Source of the DNA: Mycobacterium fragae
GTDB taxonomy: Bacteria > Actinomycetota > Actinomycetes > Mycobacteriales > Mycobacteriaceae
Assembly: GCF_002102185.1 (NCBI RefSeq)
Contig: NZ_LQOW01000016.1
Span: 1 to 64,000 of the forward strand
Direction: 5' to 3'
DNA length: 64,000 nt
The notes under the pieces were generated by a model. The model was not told where the DNA came from. It worked only from the letters and a program-made list of their open reading frames with translations, and made no database searches. Positions 35,321 to 45,344 of this stretch are shown here, one piece after another. Numbering within the stretch: position 1 is the stretch's first letter; every line of letters starts with the position of its first letter. Position numbers and translations under genes: made by a program.

Positions 35321-36508
35321 ATGGGGGATTCCGGACTGGTCTGGACGGTGATACTCGCCGTCATCGCAGGGCTCGTGTTGTTCGACTACCTATTCCACGT
35401 TCGCGAGACACACACCCCGACGTTGCGCGAAGCAGCGGTGTGGTCGACGACTTACATCGTGATTGCGATCCTGTTCGGCGTCGGCGTATGGATTTTCGAC
35501 AGCGCTAGCATGGCCGTCGAATTTTTCGCCTGCTATATCAGCAACGAAGCGCTTTCGGTAGACAATCTCTTCGTCTTTCTGGTCATCATCAGTAGCTTCG
35601 CCGTTCCCCGGATCGCGCAGCAAAAAGTGCTGTTATTCGGCATTGTGCTTGCGCTGGTTGCGCGCACGGGATTCATTTTCGTCGGCGCGGCGATCATCAC
35701 GATCTTCGATTGGGCGTTCTACCTGTTCGGCCTGATCTTGCTGATCACGGCCGGCAACCTCGCCAAACCCTCGGAGTCGGAGGGCCTCACCGCGGATACG
35801 ATGCTCATTCGCATCGCCCGGCGGACACTTCGCACCTCGCAAAACTACGACGGCGACCGGCTGTTCACCGTCGAGAACGGCCGCCGGGTGATGACACCGA
35901 TGCTGCTCGTCATGATCGCGGTCGGCGGGACCGATCTGTTGTTCGCCTTCGACTCGATCCCGGCGCTCTTCGGCCTGAGCCAGAATGTCTACCTGGTGTT
36001 TTCCGCCACCGCGTTGTCGCTGCTGGGTCTGCGCCAACTGTATTTCTTGATCGATGGGCTGCTGGACCGGCTGGTGTTTCTGTCCTATGGCCTGGCGGCG
36101 ATTCTGGCCTTCATCGGAGTGAATCTCATGCTGCAGGCGCTGCACGAGAACAACATTCCGTTCATCAACGGCGGCAACCCGGTACCGGTCGGGGAAGTGA
36201 GCACGACGTTGTCGTTGACGGTGATCATCGCCATCCTCATCATCACGACGCTGACGTCGTTGTTGTCCGCGCGCGGGCGAGCGCAGAACGCCGTCGCCGG
36301 AGCACGCCGGCATGCGATGGAATACCTCAACCTCGACTACGAGGCCGACCCCGCCGAGCGGGAGAAGATCTTCGCCCGGCTGGTGGCCGAGGAAGACCAG
36401 ATCACAGCGCTACCAACGAAATACCGGACGAGAATCCGCAAAGAGAAAGAGCTGACGGAGCTACTCGAGCGAGCCCACCGGGCCCACGACGCCCACCGGC
36501 CCGGTTAG
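35321..36508 (+). CDS. TerC-family integral membrane protein (Rv2723-like)
   Basis: This 395-residue protein has about nine membrane helices. The signature F-A-C-Y-I-S-N-E-A-L-S-V-D-N-L-F-V-F (about 65-82) and the matching second half F-A-F-D-S-I-P-A-L-F-G carry the acidic residues thought to bind metal ions. TerC/Alx relatives export manganese and help metalate secreted proteins; tellurite resistance is only the historical name. The 175-base leader was inspected for a manganese riboswitch and none was convincing. Its stop overlaps fadE20 by 4 bases, tail to tail. Confidence 0.88.
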   Translation: MGDSGLVWTVILAVIAGLVLFDYLFHVRETHTPTLREAAVWSTTYIVIAILFGVGVWIFDSASMAVEFFACYISNEALSVDNLFVFLVIISSFAVPRIAQQKVLLFGIVLALVARTGFIFVGAAIITIFDWAFYLFGLILLITAGNLAKPSESEGLTADTMLIRIARRTLRTSQNYDGDRLFTVENGRRVMTPMLLVMIAVGGTDLLFAFDSIPALFGLSQNVYLVFSATALSLLGLRQLYFLIDGLLDRLVFLSYGLAAILAFIGVNLMLQALHENNIPFINGGNPVPVGEVSTTLSLTVIIAILIITTLTSLLSARGRAQNAVAGARRHAMEYLNLDYEADPAEREKIFARLVAEEDQITALPTKYRTRIRKEKELTELLERAHRAHDAHRPG

Positions 36509-37665
36509 ACGCCGAGGCCCCGGCCGATGATCTCCTTCATGATCTCGGTGGTGCCGCCGTAGATCGTCTGCACCCGCGCGTCGAGATACGCCCGGGCGAC
36601 GGTGTATTCGCGCATGTAGCCGTAGCCGCCGTGCAATTGCAGGCAGCGATCGATCAGATGCACCTGCTTTTCCGTCGAGTACCACTTGGCCATCGCGGCC
36701 TGCTCGGCCGACAGCTTCTCCTCGAGATGCAGCCGGATGAACTCGTCGACCATGATCCGGACCACGGTGGCTTCCGTCGCCAACTCGGCCAGCAGGAACC
36801 TGCTGTTCTGGAAACTGCCGATCGGCCTGCCGAAAGCCTTGCGCTCCTTGGTGTATTGCAGGGTCTGCTCCAGCATGACCTCCATGGCGGTGGCGGCCAT
36901 GATCGCGATCGAAATCCGTTCCTGCGGCAGGTTCTGCATGAGGTAGATGAAACCCTTGCCCTCCTCACCGAGCAGGTTCTCGACGGGGACTTTCACGTCG
37001 GTGAATGACAGCTCGGCGGTGTCCTGCGCGTCCAGGCCGATCTTGTCCAGGTGACGGCCGCGCTCGAACCCCTCCATGCCTCGTTCGACCACCAGGAGCG
37101 AAAAGCCTTGTGCGCCTGCGTCGGGATCGGTCTGCGCCACCACGATCACCAGATCGGAGTTGATGCCGTTGGTGATGAATGTCTTCGATCCGTTGAGCAC
37201 GTAATGGTCGTCGTGTTTGACCGCGCGGGTTTTGATGCCCTGCAAGTCGCTGCCGGTGCCCGGCTCGGTCATCGCGATCGCCGTGATCAGCTCCCCGGTG
37301 CAGAACTTGGGCAGCCAGCGTTGCTTTTGCTCGTCGTTGGCCAGCCGCAGCAGGTAGGGCGCCACCACGTCGTTGTGCAGGCCGAAGCCGATACCGCTGT
37401 AGCGGCCCGCGGTGGTCTCCTCGGTGATGATCGTGTTGTAGCGAAAGTCGGGGTTGCCGCCACCGCCGTATTCTTCGGGGACCGCCATGCCAAGGAAGCC
37501 CTGCTTCCCGGCCTCCAGCCACACCCCGCGGTCGACGATCTTCGCCTTCTCCCATTCCTCGTGGTAGGGGGCGACGTGGCGGTCGAGGAAAGCCCGGTAG
37601 GACTCGCGGAACAATTCATGCTCGGGTTCGAACAGCGTGCGCTGATAGTTGACGGCGCTACCCAT
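36505..37665 (-). CDS. fadE20: Acyl-CoA dehydrogenase FadE20
   Basis: This 386-residue FAD-dependent acyl-CoA dehydrogenase catalyses the first step of beta-oxidation. It shows the signature I-A-M-T-E-P-G-T-G-S-D-L, the C-terminal signature Q-L-H-G-G-Y-G-Y-M-R-E-Y, and a base Glu in I-Y-G-G-T-T-E-I. ATG 37665 gives the length recalled for the M. tuberculosis protein. A palindrome upstream suggests control by a TetR-type regulator. The acyl chain preference is unknown. Confidence 0.93.
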   Translation of the reverse strand: MGSAVNYQRTLFEPEHELFRESYRAFLDRHVAPYHEEWEKAKIVDRGVWLEAGKQGFLGMAVPEEYGGGGNPDFRYNTIITEETTAGRYSGIGFGLHNDVVAPYLLRLANDEQKQRWLPKFCTGELITAIAMTEPGTGSDLQGIKTRAVKHDDHYVLNGSKTFITNGINSDLVIVVAQTDPDAGAQGFSLLVVERGMEGFERGRHLDKIGLDAQDTAELSFTDVKVPVENLLGEEGKGFIYLMQNLPQERISIAIMAATAMEVMLEQTLQYTKERKAFGRPIGSFQNSRFLLAELATEATVVRIMVDEFIRLHLEEKLSAEQAAMAKWYSTEKQVHLIDRCLQLHGGYGYMREYTVARAYLDARVQTIYGGTTEIMKEIIGRGLGV

Positions 37666-37706
37666 GGCTGACCTCCGGCGGATGGGACTCTGCCGCCCAA
37701 GATATA

Positions 37707-37722
37707 CCAACCGGATGGTTGG
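37707..37722. promoter_or_regulatory. Palindromic operator ahead of fadE20
   Basis: CCAACC-GGAT-GGTTGG is a perfect palindrome 42 bases before the fadE20 start and 37 bases before the divergent gene at 37759. It is nested in a longer inverted repeat, GCCGCCCAA (37693-37701) with TTGGGCGGC (37719-37727). The CCAACC/GGTTGG arms resemble sites of actinobacterial TetR regulators of lipid genes. No such regulator is encoded nearby. Confidence 0.55.
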
Positions 37723-37758
37723 GCGGCCCGGGGCAGGACTCCGACCTACAGTCGGCCC

Positions 37759-38262
37759 ATGGACGAGACGATCCTGGTCGCCGAACGCGGGCAGATGCTC
37801 GAGTTCTCTTTCTCCGACATGCTCTGTTACGCCGGCCCGTACTCACCTGCCGGCGTGGCCACTGCGTTCAAGGCCATGCAGCGGGCGTTCGCGCTGCTCT
37901 CCCCCAACCAGCCGCCCCAACGGCGCTCGGTCGTCATCCGCACCGCATTCCAGGGGCCGGGGGCACGCGACGGGTTCGAAGCCGTTACCCGTGCGGTGAC
38001 CGACGGTCGATATACCGTCGATCCCGCCCTGGCGCGCCCCGACCGCGGGCGGCTGCTGCAAAGCTTCGTCTTCCAGATCGCCATCGCCGATCGTGCAGCA
38101 ACGCTGCTGCTGCGAAACGGCTACGTCACCAGCGAATTCATCGACCTCGCCGGCAAACCCGACCGCAACCAGGCCGAAGAGACGCGCCTCGACCAGTTGA
38201 AGGCCCAGTTGGCGCAGGCACTATTGGCGGCGCCCGCCGAGGACGTCTACGACGTCGACTGA
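37759..38262 (+). CDS. Conserved hypothetical protein, 167 residues
   Basis: I do not recognise the family. The product starts M-D-E-T-I-L-V-A-E-R-G-Q-M-L-E-F-S-F-S-D-M, continues with C-Y-A-G-P-Y-S-P-A-G-V-A and a conserved-looking S-V-V-I-R-T-A-F-Q-G-P-G-A-R-D-G-F-E, and ends acidic (E-D-V-Y-D-V-D). It has no signal peptide or membrane helix and looks like a compact alpha/beta protein. Codon use matches its neighbours, so it is probably a real gene. It is divergent from fadE20 across the palindrome and overlaps the hflX 3' end by 16 bases. As far as I recall H37Rv has no counterpart here. Confidence 0.7.
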   Translation: MDETILVAERGQMLEFSFSDMLCYAGPYSPAGVATAFKAMQRAFALLSPNQPPQRRSVVIRTAFQGPGARDGFEAVTRAVTDGRYTVDPALARPDRGRLLQSFVFQIAIADRAATLLLRNGYVTSEFIDLAGKPDRNQAEETRLDQLKAQLAQALLAAPAEDVYDVD

Positions 38263-39683
38263 TCGCCGTTGGTCGCAAATGCTCGCAGACTCGCGGCCAG
38301 CGCCACCGGCACCCGGGCCCTGATCCGAGTCCCGTCGGTGTTGTGCTCGGAATGCTGCACCCGGCCGTCGGAGTGCACGCGGGACACCAGATCACCACGG
38401 TCGTAGGGGATCACCACGTCGACGGCGGTGTCGGTCGGGACGGCCAGTTCGGCCATCCGCCGGCGCAGCGCCTCGATGCCCTCCCCGGTGCGCGCCGAGA
38501 CGAACAACGCGCCGGGCAACGCGCGCCGCAGTTTGGCCAGCGCCAAATCGCTTGCGGCATCGACCTTGTTGACCACCAACAGCTCCGGCGCCGGATCCCC
38601 GTGGTGGTCGGCGATCACTTCGGAGAGCACTTGACGCACGGCGCTGATCTGGGCAAGCGGATTGGCGTCGGACCCGTCGACGACGTGCACCAGCAGATCG
38701 GCGTCGACGACCTCCTCCAGTGTCGAACGAAAAGCCTCGACCAGCTGGGTGGGCAGGTGCCGGACGAAGCCGACGGTATCGCTGACGACAAACGCTCGCC
38801 CATCCTCGAACCGGCCCCGGCGGGTCGTCGGCTCCAGGGTCGCGAACAACGCGTCCTGCACCAGCACCCCGGCGCCGGTCAGCGCGTTCAGCAGGCTGGA
38901 CTTGCCCGCATTCGTGTAACCGACGATCGCGATCGACGGCACATCGCTGTGCAGCCGGCGGCTGCGCTGGGTGTCGCGGACCTGCTTCATGCCCTTGATG
39001 TCGCGCCGCAATTTGGCCATCCGTTCGCGGATGCGCCGGCGGTCGGTCTCGATCTTGGTCTCACCGGGGCCGCGCAGACCCACGCCGCCGGTGCTGCCGC
39101 CGGCCCGGCCACCGGCCTGCCGGGACATCGACTCACCCCAGCCTCGCAGCCGCGGCAGCATGTACTCCATTTGCGCCAGCGACACTTGGGCCTTGCCCTC
39201 CCGGCTGGTGGCGTGCTGGGCGAAGATGTCCAGGATCAGCGCCGTGCGGTCGACGACTTTGACCCTGACCGCCTTCTCCAGCGCAGTCAGCTGCGCAGGA
39301 GACAGCTCGCCGTCGCAGATGACGGTGTCGGCTCCGGTGGCCAGCACCACCTCGCGCAGCTCTTGCGCTTTGCCGGAGCCGATGTAGGTCGACGGATCCG
39401 GTTTGTCGCGGCGCTGAATGAGCCCTTCGAGCACTTGCGAGCCGGCGGTTTCGGCCAATGCGGCCAACTCGGCCAGACTGGCCGCGGCGTCGGCGGCGCT
39501 GCCCTCGGTCCACACGCCGACAAGCACCACACGCTCGAGGCGCAGCTGCCGGTACTCGACCTCGGAAATGTCGGCAAGCTCGGTGGACAGCCCGGCGACC
39601 CTGCGCAGCGCCGACCGGTCGTCGAGGGCTAGCTCGCCAGTACTGGGATCTGAGACCTGATGGGGGAATTCGGGAAATGTCAT
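38247..39683 (-). CDS. hflX: Ribosome-associated GTPase HflX
   Basis: This 478-residue GTPase splits or rescues stalled ribosomes; in mycobacteria it is linked to hypoxia and macrolide tolerance. The N-terminal HflX domain (Y-I-G-S-G-K-A-Q-E-L) is followed by a coiled linker with G-P-G-E-T-K-I-E-T-D-R-R-R-I. The G domain has G1 G-Y-T-N-A-G-K-S-S (about 245), G3 D-T-V-G-F, and G4 N-K-V-D. ATG 39683 is preferred, because the longer open frame reads into unrelated, low-complexity sequence over the dapF end. Confidence 0.92.
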   Translation of the reverse strand: MTFPEFPHQVSDPSTGELALDDRSALRRVAGLSTELADISEVEYRQLRLERVVLVGVWTEGSAADAAASLAELAALAETAGSQVLEGLIQRRDKPDPSTYIGSGKAQELREVVLATGADTVICDGELSPAQLTALEKAVRVKVVDRTALILDIFAQHATSREGKAQVSLAQMEYMLPRLRGWGESMSRQAGGRAGGSTGGVGLRGPGETKIETDRRRIRERMAKLRRDIKGMKQVRDTQRSRRLHSDVPSIAIVGYTNAGKSSLLNALTGAGVLVQDALFATLEPTTRRGRFEDGRAFVVSDTVGFVRHLPTQLVEAFRSTLEEVVDADLLVHVVDGSDANPLAQISAVRQVLSEVIADHHGDPAPELLVVNKVDAASDLALAKLRRALPGALFVSARTGEGIEALRRRMAELAVPTDTAVDVVIPYDRGDLVSRVHSDGRVQHSEHNTDGTRIRARVPVALAASLRAFATNGDQSTS

Positions 39684-39729
39684 AGGCAATAACCGATGGT
39701 GCACGCCGAAGGGCCGACGCGCATCCGAA

Positions 39730-40602
39730 TTAACGCTGTTGTCCGCGCCACCATTCCTCGCTGAGTTCGCCGTGGGCGACCAGCACGGACGGCCCGCGCA
39801 GGTAGCTGGTGGCCTCGGTGATGGTGACGACGACTTCGCCGCCGGGGATGCGTACCTCCAGCGTGCCGGTGCTCGCGCCGCCCCAGGCCAGCGCAGCGAC
39901 GGCGGCGGCGACGGTTCCTGTTCCGCAGGAGCGGGTTTCGCCGACACCCCGCTCGTGTACCCGCATCCTCACCGCACCGCCGTGCGGCGCGGTGAGGATT
40001 TCCACGTTGACCCCGTCGGGGAACTGGTCACGGTCGAACGAGACCGGTGCGCCGACGTCGAGGGCGGCCAACTCCTCGGCGGTCAAGTCGGCGTCGACGC
40101 ACGCCAGGTGCGGGTTGCCGACGTCGATCGCCAGGCCCGCGAACGGCCGCCCGCCGACGATGGCTTCCCCGACCCCGAGCTCATTGGTCTTTCCCATCTC
40201 CACGCTGACGTCGGCGTGGGTGGCGTCCGCGCGGTGCAGGACGACCGGTCGGGGGCCGGCCAGCGACCCGACGACGAACTCATCCCGCGACTCCAGGCCG
40301 CTGGCACGCAAGTAATGCGCGAACACCCGCGCTCCGTTGCCGCACATCTGTGCGGTCGATCCGTCGGCATTGCGGTAGTCCATGTACCAGTCCTCGGGAC
40401 CCACGCCGTCGGGCACACGGTCGAGCACCCCCGCCTCCAAGGCTGCGCCCGCGGTGGTGATCCGCAGCACCCCGTCGGCGCCGATCCCGCGGCGACGGTC
40501 GCACAACGCGACCACCCTCGCCGGCGTCAGCGCCAGCTCGGCATCCAGGTCGCGCAGCAGCACGAAGTCGTTCTGGGTGCCGTGGCCTTTCGCGAAGATC
40601 AC
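39730..40602 (-). CDS. dapF: Diaminopimelate epimerase DapF
   Basis: Converts LL- to meso-diaminopimelate for peptidoglycan and lysine; 290 residues. Both catalytic cysteines are present, in Q-M-C-G-N-G-A-R (about 87) and R-S-C-G-T-G-T-V (about 226), each beginning one half of the pseudo-symmetric fold. The GTG at 40602 reads [12 protein letters not shown], the known N-terminus. It sits 4 bases after miaA on the same strand and is therefore co-transcribed with it. Confidence 0.94.
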   Translation of the reverse strand: MIFAKGHGTQNDFVLLRDLDAELALTPARVVALCDRRRGIGADGVLRITTAGAALEAGVLDRVPDGVGPEDWYMDYRNADGSTAQMCGNGARVFAHYLRASGLESRDEFVVGSLAGPRPVVLHRADATHADVSVEMGKTNELGVGEAIVGGRPFAGLAIDVGNPHLACVDADLTAEELAALDVGAPVSFDRDQFPDGVNVEILTAPHGGAVRMRVHERGVGETRSCGTGTVAAAVAALAWGGASTGTLEVRIPGGEVVVTITEATSYLRGPSVLVAHGELSEEWWRGQQR

Positions 40603-40606
40603 CTGC

Positions 40607-41512
40607 TCAGGATACGTGCCGCCACGCTGCCATTGCTTCGTCCGCGAGCCCGGGAGCGGTGGCGTCGAGCCAACGGATCCGGTGGTCGCGACGAAACCAC
40701 GACCGTTGGCGTCGCACATAGCGGCGGGTGCCGATGAACGTCGGTTCCCGGGCGCCGTCGCCAGTGCCGCCCGCGTCGAGGTCGGCGATCACCTGCGCGT
40801 ACCCCAGTGCCCGTGAGGCGGTGACGCCCTCGCGCAATCCGCGGGCCAGCAGCGTGGTGACCTCGCCGACCAGTCCCTGCTTGAACATGGTTTCGGTGCG
40901 CTCGCTCAACCGTTGGTCGAGAAGCTCTGTGGCGCAATCCAACCCGATGATCGCGGCGTCCCAGCGTGGCGCGCCGATCGCCGGCGCCGACGCGGCGAAC
41001 GGCTGCCCGGTGAGCTCCACCACCTCCAAAGCGCGCACGATGCGCCGAGCGTCGGTCGGCAGGATCGACGTCCCGGCCGCCGGATCGCGGCGGGCCAGCT
41101 CGGCGTGCAGCTGTGCCGGGCCGACCTCGGCGAGCCGCTGCTCCCATTTGGCACGCACCGACGGATCGGTCGCCGGAAACGACCAGTCGTCCAGCAGCGA
41201 TTGCAGGTAGAGCATCGACCCGCCGACGATGACCGGCACCGCACCGCGGGCGGCGATCGCCTCGACGTCGTCGGCGGCGGCGCGCTGATAGCGGGCGACG
41301 GTCGCGGTCTCGGTGACGTCGAGGACGTCGAGCTGGTGATGCGGAATGCCGCGGCGCTGCCCGACGGGTAGTTTCGCGGTACCGATATCCATGCCGCGGT
41401 AGAGCTGCATCGCGTCGGCGTTCACGACTTCGCCGCCGAGCCGCTCGGCCACGTCGAGCGCAAGCTGCGATTTGCCGGTGCCGGTCGGCCCGACGATCGC
41501 CAGCGGCCTCAC
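40607..41512 (-). CDS. miaA: tRNA dimethylallyltransferase MiaA
   Basis: Transfers dimethylallyl to A37 of tRNAs that read U-starting codons; 301 residues. P-loop G-P-T-G-T-G-K-S-Q (about 8-16), the Asp in [10 protein letters not shown], and T-R-R-Y-V-R-R-Q at the tRNA-binding end are present. GTG 41512 overlaps the stop of the LigB-like gene as GTGA. MiaB, which thiomethylates the same base, is encoded about 4 kb further along. Confidence 0.94.
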   Translation of the reverse strand: MRPLAIVGPTGTGKSQLALDVAERLGGEVVNADAMQLYRGMDIGTAKLPVGQRRGIPHHQLDVLDVTETATVARYQRAAADDVEAIAARGAVPVIVGGSMLYLQSLLDDWSFPATDPSVRAKWEQRLAEVGPAQLHAELARRDPAAGTSILPTDARRIVRALEVVELTGQPFAASAPAIGAPRWDAAIIGLDCATELLDQRLSERTETMFKQGLVGEVTTLLARGLREGVTASRALGYAQVIADLDAGGTGDGAREPTFIGTRRYVRRQRSWFRRDHRIRWLDATAPGLADEAMAAWRHVS

Positions 41513-42195
41513 GGCTGCCAGACGCCGACGAAGTACCCGACACCGTACGGTGCCGCGCGGAGCAGCTCCTTGGCCGACCGCGGCGCCGGCTCGACCAGAC
41601 CCGCCAGCACCTGGAATGCAACCCGTCCGACGACCTGCCCCGGCAGCCGGCTCAAGGCGGCGACGTCACCGCTGGCCAGCGCATCGTCGAGGGCGAGCTG
41701 AACCTCGATGTCGTCGGGCCGGTATCCGCCGGGAGCGCCCGCGGTCAGGGTCGTGGCGCCGTCGGCGACGACCAATACGCCGATCGGCTCCGCCACCCGG
41801 TCGATCGCGGCCCGCAGCTGCCGGCCGCGGGCCTGTGCAGCATCGGTGTCGAGATCGGCGGAGTAGACCCGCACTTCGGCACGCGCATCGGGTTGCGCCT
41901 GCCCGCGCACCCAGCCGGTGAACAACGCGCACAGCGGTAACTCGACCGGTTGACCGGAGTGGCCGGGCGACAACCGCACCCTGACGTCGGCGCCGAAGCC
42001 CGCGAACGTGCCGAGGCTTTCCGGACCGAACACGCCGTCGGCGAGCCCAACGCCGACCGCGACCCACCGCGGCGGCAGCGAGGTAGCGGCGGCGACCACG
42101 GCCGCCCGCAGTTCGGCCACCTCGGCGGCCGCTGCACCGGCGAGTTCGGGGACCAGAACCGGCGCGGACGGAACGATCGCGATGGCGCTCAACAC
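41509..42195 (-). CDS. LigB-like extradiol-dioxygenase-fold protein (Rv2728c-like)
   Basis: This 228-residue Ala-rich protein resembles the class III extradiol dioxygenase (LigB/MEMO) fold: [14 protein letters not shown] at the N-terminus, [11 protein letters not shown] in the middle, and Y-G-V-G-Y-F-V-G-V near the end. The histidine ligands of active dioxygenases are not apparent, so catalysis is doubtful. It is coupled to miaA by a 4-base overlap, and the EamA gene starts the same strand run behind a 9-base gap. Confidence 0.75.
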   Translation of the reverse strand: MLSAIAIVPSAPVLVPELAGAAAAEVAELRAAVVAAATSLPPRWVAVGVGLADGVFGPESLGTFAGFGADVRVRLSPGHSGQPVELPLCALFTGWVRGQAQPDARAEVRVYSADLDTDAAQARGRQLRAAIDRVAEPIGVLVVADGATTLTAGAPGGYRPDDIEVQLALDDALASGDVAALSRLPGQVVGRVAFQVLAGLVEPAPRSAKELLRAAPYGVGYFVGVWQP

Positions 42196-42204
42196 GCCAC
42201 CAAA

Positions 42205-43122
42205 CTAACGTCCCGGCGACGCCGTCGACGGCTCGGTGATGCCCACATCCTGGCCGGCGTCCGCCGCCATGGTGGCGGCCTCGCCACGGGCCAACGCCAC
42301 CGTCGCGGTTATGACCACCGCGACGGCCGCCACAAGCACGATTGCCTCCGGGCCACTGGCGTTCAACGTCTCATCGAGCACGGTGACTCCGAGCACCGCA
42401 GCGACCACAGGCTTGGCCACCGTGATCGTCGGCAATGAGGCGGTCAATGCGCCGGCGCGAAACGCCGATTGCTGAAAGATCATCCCGACCAGCGAGGCCA
42501 GTATCCAGGCATAGAACTCAGGCGCACGTAACAACGCCCCAAAGCCACCTTCGACCACCTCGACGACACCCTTGGTCAGCACCGCAAACAGCGCCAGTGA
42601 CGAACCCGCCACCACCGCCAGCAGCACCGCCGCCACCGGCCCACGCTGCCAGATCCGCGCCGCGAGCACACACAAGATCAATGCCGGACCCAATACGACG
42701 GCCACCACGATCCAGGTTTGCAGCGAGGCCCTATGGTTGCCGGATTGCGGGTCACCGACGCTAACGACCAAGGCCAATGCCAGGGCGAGCACCAGCGCCC
42801 ACATCCACTCCCAGCGGGTCACCCGATGGTGGCTCAACCGCGCGTAGATCGGTAGGGCAAAGAGCAACGCCGTGACCTGTAAGGACGTCACCAACATCAC
42901 CGAGCCCACTGTCAGGGCCGCGGCCTGCAGGGCGTAATTGGTTACGGCGCCGCCGCCGCCTAACCACCATCGGGCGTCGCGTAACGACATTCGGAACAAC
43001 TCGAAATGGCCGACCTGCTTGTCGGTGATCTCTTGCGCGGAGCGCTGACGTATGACGTCGCCGACTGCGGACGCCAGCGCCGCGCACAGCGCGAGAAAGA
43101 TTGCGAGATCTGTCTTCCACAT
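42205..43122 (-). CDS. EamA/DMT-type membrane transporter (Rv2729c-like)
   Basis: This 305-residue protein has ten predicted membrane helices in two five-helix halves, the drug/metabolite transporter plan. N-terminal L-A-S-A-V-G-D-V-I-R-Q-R-S and the second-half I-F-Q-Q-S-A-F-R-A-G-A-L are the usual substrate-path regions. The substrate is unknown. It is the first gene of the run to dapF, so its upstream region should carry the promoter for miaA and dapF as well. Confidence 0.82.
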   Translation of the reverse strand: MWKTDLAIFLALCAALASAVGDVIRQRSAQEITDKQVGHFELFRMSLRDARWWLGGGGAVTNYALQAAALTVGSVMLVTSLQVTALLFALPIYARLSHHRVTRWEWMWALVLALALALVVSVGDPQSGNHRASLQTWIVVAVVLGPALILCVLAARIWQRGPVAAVLLAVVAGSSLALFAVLTKGVVEVVEGGFGALLRAPEFYAWILASLVGMIFQQSAFRAGALTASLPTITVAKPVVAAVLGVTVLDETLNASGPEAIVLVAAVAVVITATVALARGEAATMAADAGQDVGITEPSTASPGR

Positions 43123-43434
43123 CGGTGACCTCCTCGCCGAGCTTCGGCCCGGAAGCCGTCACACAGTCATCTAACTCGTTGACAGTTCCCGCCACTCTAA
43201 TTGCGGTGGCCGACGGCGCGAACACAGCCGGGCAGGTCGACACGCGAGTCGCGCGCAGGCGGTCTGACGGCTTCGCAAACCCAAGCCGGGGTGCACCGCG
43301 CGTCAAGCTGCTTCAATACTGGTGAAGGAACCGTCGGGACGCCGCACTCGCCTCCCGGCGGTGCAGTTGACGGCGCCGCGCTGCGCGGCAGATGCGCGGG
43401 ACACAACCGCGCGAAGGGTAGGTGACGGCAGCTC
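43123..43434. other. Intergenic region between EamA and DUF349 genes
   Basis: About 310 bases separate two divergent genes. Short open frames exist on both strands (for example 43101-43325) but none has recognisable similarity or a good ribosome site. A TTGACA at 43179-43184 could be a -35 box for the rightward gene, but no -10 at proper spacing was found. H37Rv carries the small gene Rv2730 about here; I could not find a counterpart. Confidence 0.4.
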
Positions 43435-44751
43435 ATGACGGCCGAAGAGCCCCGAGACGAATCCAGGCCGATCCCGCGCCCGGGACCGCGACCCGGACCA
43501 CGACCGACACCTCGGCCCCATCCGCCTCAGGTCGCCGCTCCGCAGGCCAACGACCCGCACCGATTCGGCCGCGTGGACGACGACGGCACGGTGTGGCTGA
43601 TCAGCTCCGCGGGCGAGCGAGTGATCGGCTCCTGGCAGGCCGGCGACACCGAAGCCGCGTTCGCCCACTTCGGTCGGCGATTCGACGATTTGAGCACCGA
43701 GGTCGCGCTGATGGAAGAGCGGCTGGCCGCCGGCACCGGTGACGCCCGCAAGATCAAAGCCACTGCGACGGCGCTGGCCGAGACGTTGCCGACCGCCAAA
43801 GTGCTCGGGAACGTCGACGCGCTGGCCGCCCGTCTGGCCGGCATCGTCGAGCGCGCGGACGCCGTCGCCGCCGAAGACCGCTCCCGCCGCGAGGAGTTCC
43901 GCGCAGCCCAGACCGCCCGCAAGGAGGCCCTTGCCGCCGAAGCCGAAGAGCTGGCCAACAACTCGACGCAGTGGAAGCTCGCCGGCGACCGGCTGCGCGC
44001 GATCCTCGACGAGTGGAAGACGATCACCGGTCTGGACCGTAAGACCGACGACGCGCTGTGGAAGCGCTACTCGGCGGCGCGGGAGACCTTCAATCGGCGA
44101 CGTGGATCGCACTTCGCGGAACTGGACCGGGAGCGAGCCGGCGCCCGAGAAGCCAAGGAGCGGCTCTGCGAGCAGGCCGAAGAACTGGCCGAATCCACGG
44201 ACTGGGGCCCGACCAGTGCCCAGTTCCGCAAGCTGCTCACCGAGTGGAAGGCCGCCGGACGGGCGGCGCGCGAGGTCGACGACGCGCTGTGGCGGCGCTT
44301 CAAAGCCGCCCAGGACGTCTTCTTCAAAGCACGTAATGCCGCCACTGCCGAACGGGATGCCGAATTGCAGGCGAACGCCGCCGCCAAAGAGGCGCTGTTG
44401 AGCGAGGCCGAAAAGCTCGACACCACCAATATCGAGGCCGCACGGACGGCGCTGCGGTCGATTGCCGAGAAGTGGGACGCCATCGGCAAGGTCCCCCGAG
44501 AACGGTCGGCCGACCTGGAGCGGCGGCTTCGCGCCGTCGAGAAGAAGGTGCGCGACGCCGGCGAATCAGATTGGTCTGACCCACAGGCCCAGGCGCGGGC
44601 CGAGCAGTTCCGCGTGCGGGCCGAACAGTACGAGCGGCAGGCGCAGAAGGCCGAGGCCGCGGGCCGCGACAAGGAAGCCGAAGAGGCCAGGGCGAACGCC
44701 GCGCAGTGGCGGCAATGGGCCGACGCCGCCGCCGAAGCGCTGAAGTCCTAG
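43435..44751 (+). CDS. DUF349 coiled-coil protein (Rv2731-like)
   Basis: This 438-residue soluble protein has a Pro/Arg-rich N-terminus (about 1-40), a small beta segment ([10 protein letters not shown]), then three DUF349 repeats between about 180 and 390, each with a W-K-x-x-G/T and D-D-A-L-W-x-R-F/Y motif, and a highly charged coiled-coil tail. The family's function is unresolved. It stands alone, convergent with the next gene by a 4-base overlap. Confidence 0.88.
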   Translation: MTAEEPRDESRPIPRPGPRPGPRPTPRPHPPQVAAPQANDPHRFGRVDDDGTVWLISSAGERVIGSWQAGDTEAAFAHFGRRFDDLSTEVALMEERLAAGTGDARKIKATATALAETLPTAKVLGNVDALAARLAGIVERADAVAAEDRSRREEFRAAQTARKEALAAEAEELANNSTQWKLAGDRLRAILDEWKTITGLDRKTDDALWKRYSAARETFNRRRGSHFAELDRERAGAREAKERLCEQAEELAESTDWGPTSAQFRKLLTEWKAAGRAAREVDDALWRRFKAAQDVFFKARNAATAERDAELQANAAAKEALLSEAEKLDTTNIEAARTALRSIAEKWDAIGKVPRERSADLERRLRAVEKKVRDAGESDWSDPQAQARAEQFRVRAEQYERQAQKAEAAGRDKEAEEARANAAQWRQWADAAAEALKS

Positions 44752-45344
44752 CCGGGCTTCTCGTCGTCCGGCGGCTCGGTCTGGTCCAGGGTTTCCAGCA
44801 GCGTGCGGGACTGTTGGTGTGCGGCAGCGCGGCGACGCTGCTCCTCTGCGGCAAGTTGCACGATCGTGGGCGACCACACCACCCGCGCCCAGTGAAACGT
44901 CAACACGATGATCGTGATCCACGCGACGACCAGCCCCACGCCCGGGCCCGGATGCCCCGCGGCCACGGTCTGCCGAGACCAAACCGCCAGCAAGCCAACG
45001 CCACTGGCGACCGCCGAGCCCGCCAAGGCCACCCACGCCAAGGCCCAGCGCCGGGTCAGCAATGCCAGCATGGAGAAGCCGACGCCGAAAACCAGTGCCA
45101 GCCAGGCGAACACCCGTGACGGAAGCGCTACCGCGGCCGCCGCGGAACCGTGGCTGGCGAACAACACATCCCATCCCCGGACGTTACCTGTGTGCGGCAA
45201 AATGAATGACACCAGTAGCACAAACACCAGGATCGAGACGACCAAAGCCCTTGCGCCCGGCTCGATTTCGCGTGCGATGCGACGCTCGGCCGCCTCGATG
45301 TCAGCCTTGAAGGCGTCGAACTCGCCCTGGTTCTGCGCATTCAT
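44748..45344 (-). CDS. Conserved membrane protein (Rv2732c-like)
   Basis: This 198-residue protein has four membrane helices (about 32-50, 77-95, 100-120, 135-152) between a charged N-terminal helix ([16 protein letters not shown]) and a polar C-terminal helix. There is no known family function. The start ATG overlaps the stop of miaB (ATGA), so it is translated as the second gene of a miaB unit. Confidence 0.8.
   Translation of the reverse strand: MNAQNQGEFDAFKADIEAAERRIAREIEPGARALVVSILVFVLLVSFILPHTGNVRGWDVLFASHGSAAAAVALPSRVFAWLALVFGVGFSMLALLTRRWALAWVALAGSAVASGVGLLAVWSRQTVAAGHPGPGVGLVVAWITIIVLTFHWARVVWSPTIVQLAAEEQRRRAAAHQQSRTLLETLDQTEPPDDEKPG

Noticed and set aside
37719..39632. 637-codon frame antisense to hflX
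   Set aside because: It is a GC-rich shadow with His/Gln/Arg-heavy composition, no family similarity, and hflX is clear on the other strand.
43179..43184. TTGACA as a -35 box for the DUF349 gene
   Set aside because: No TANNNT box occurs at 16-19 bases, so a promoter cannot be supported.
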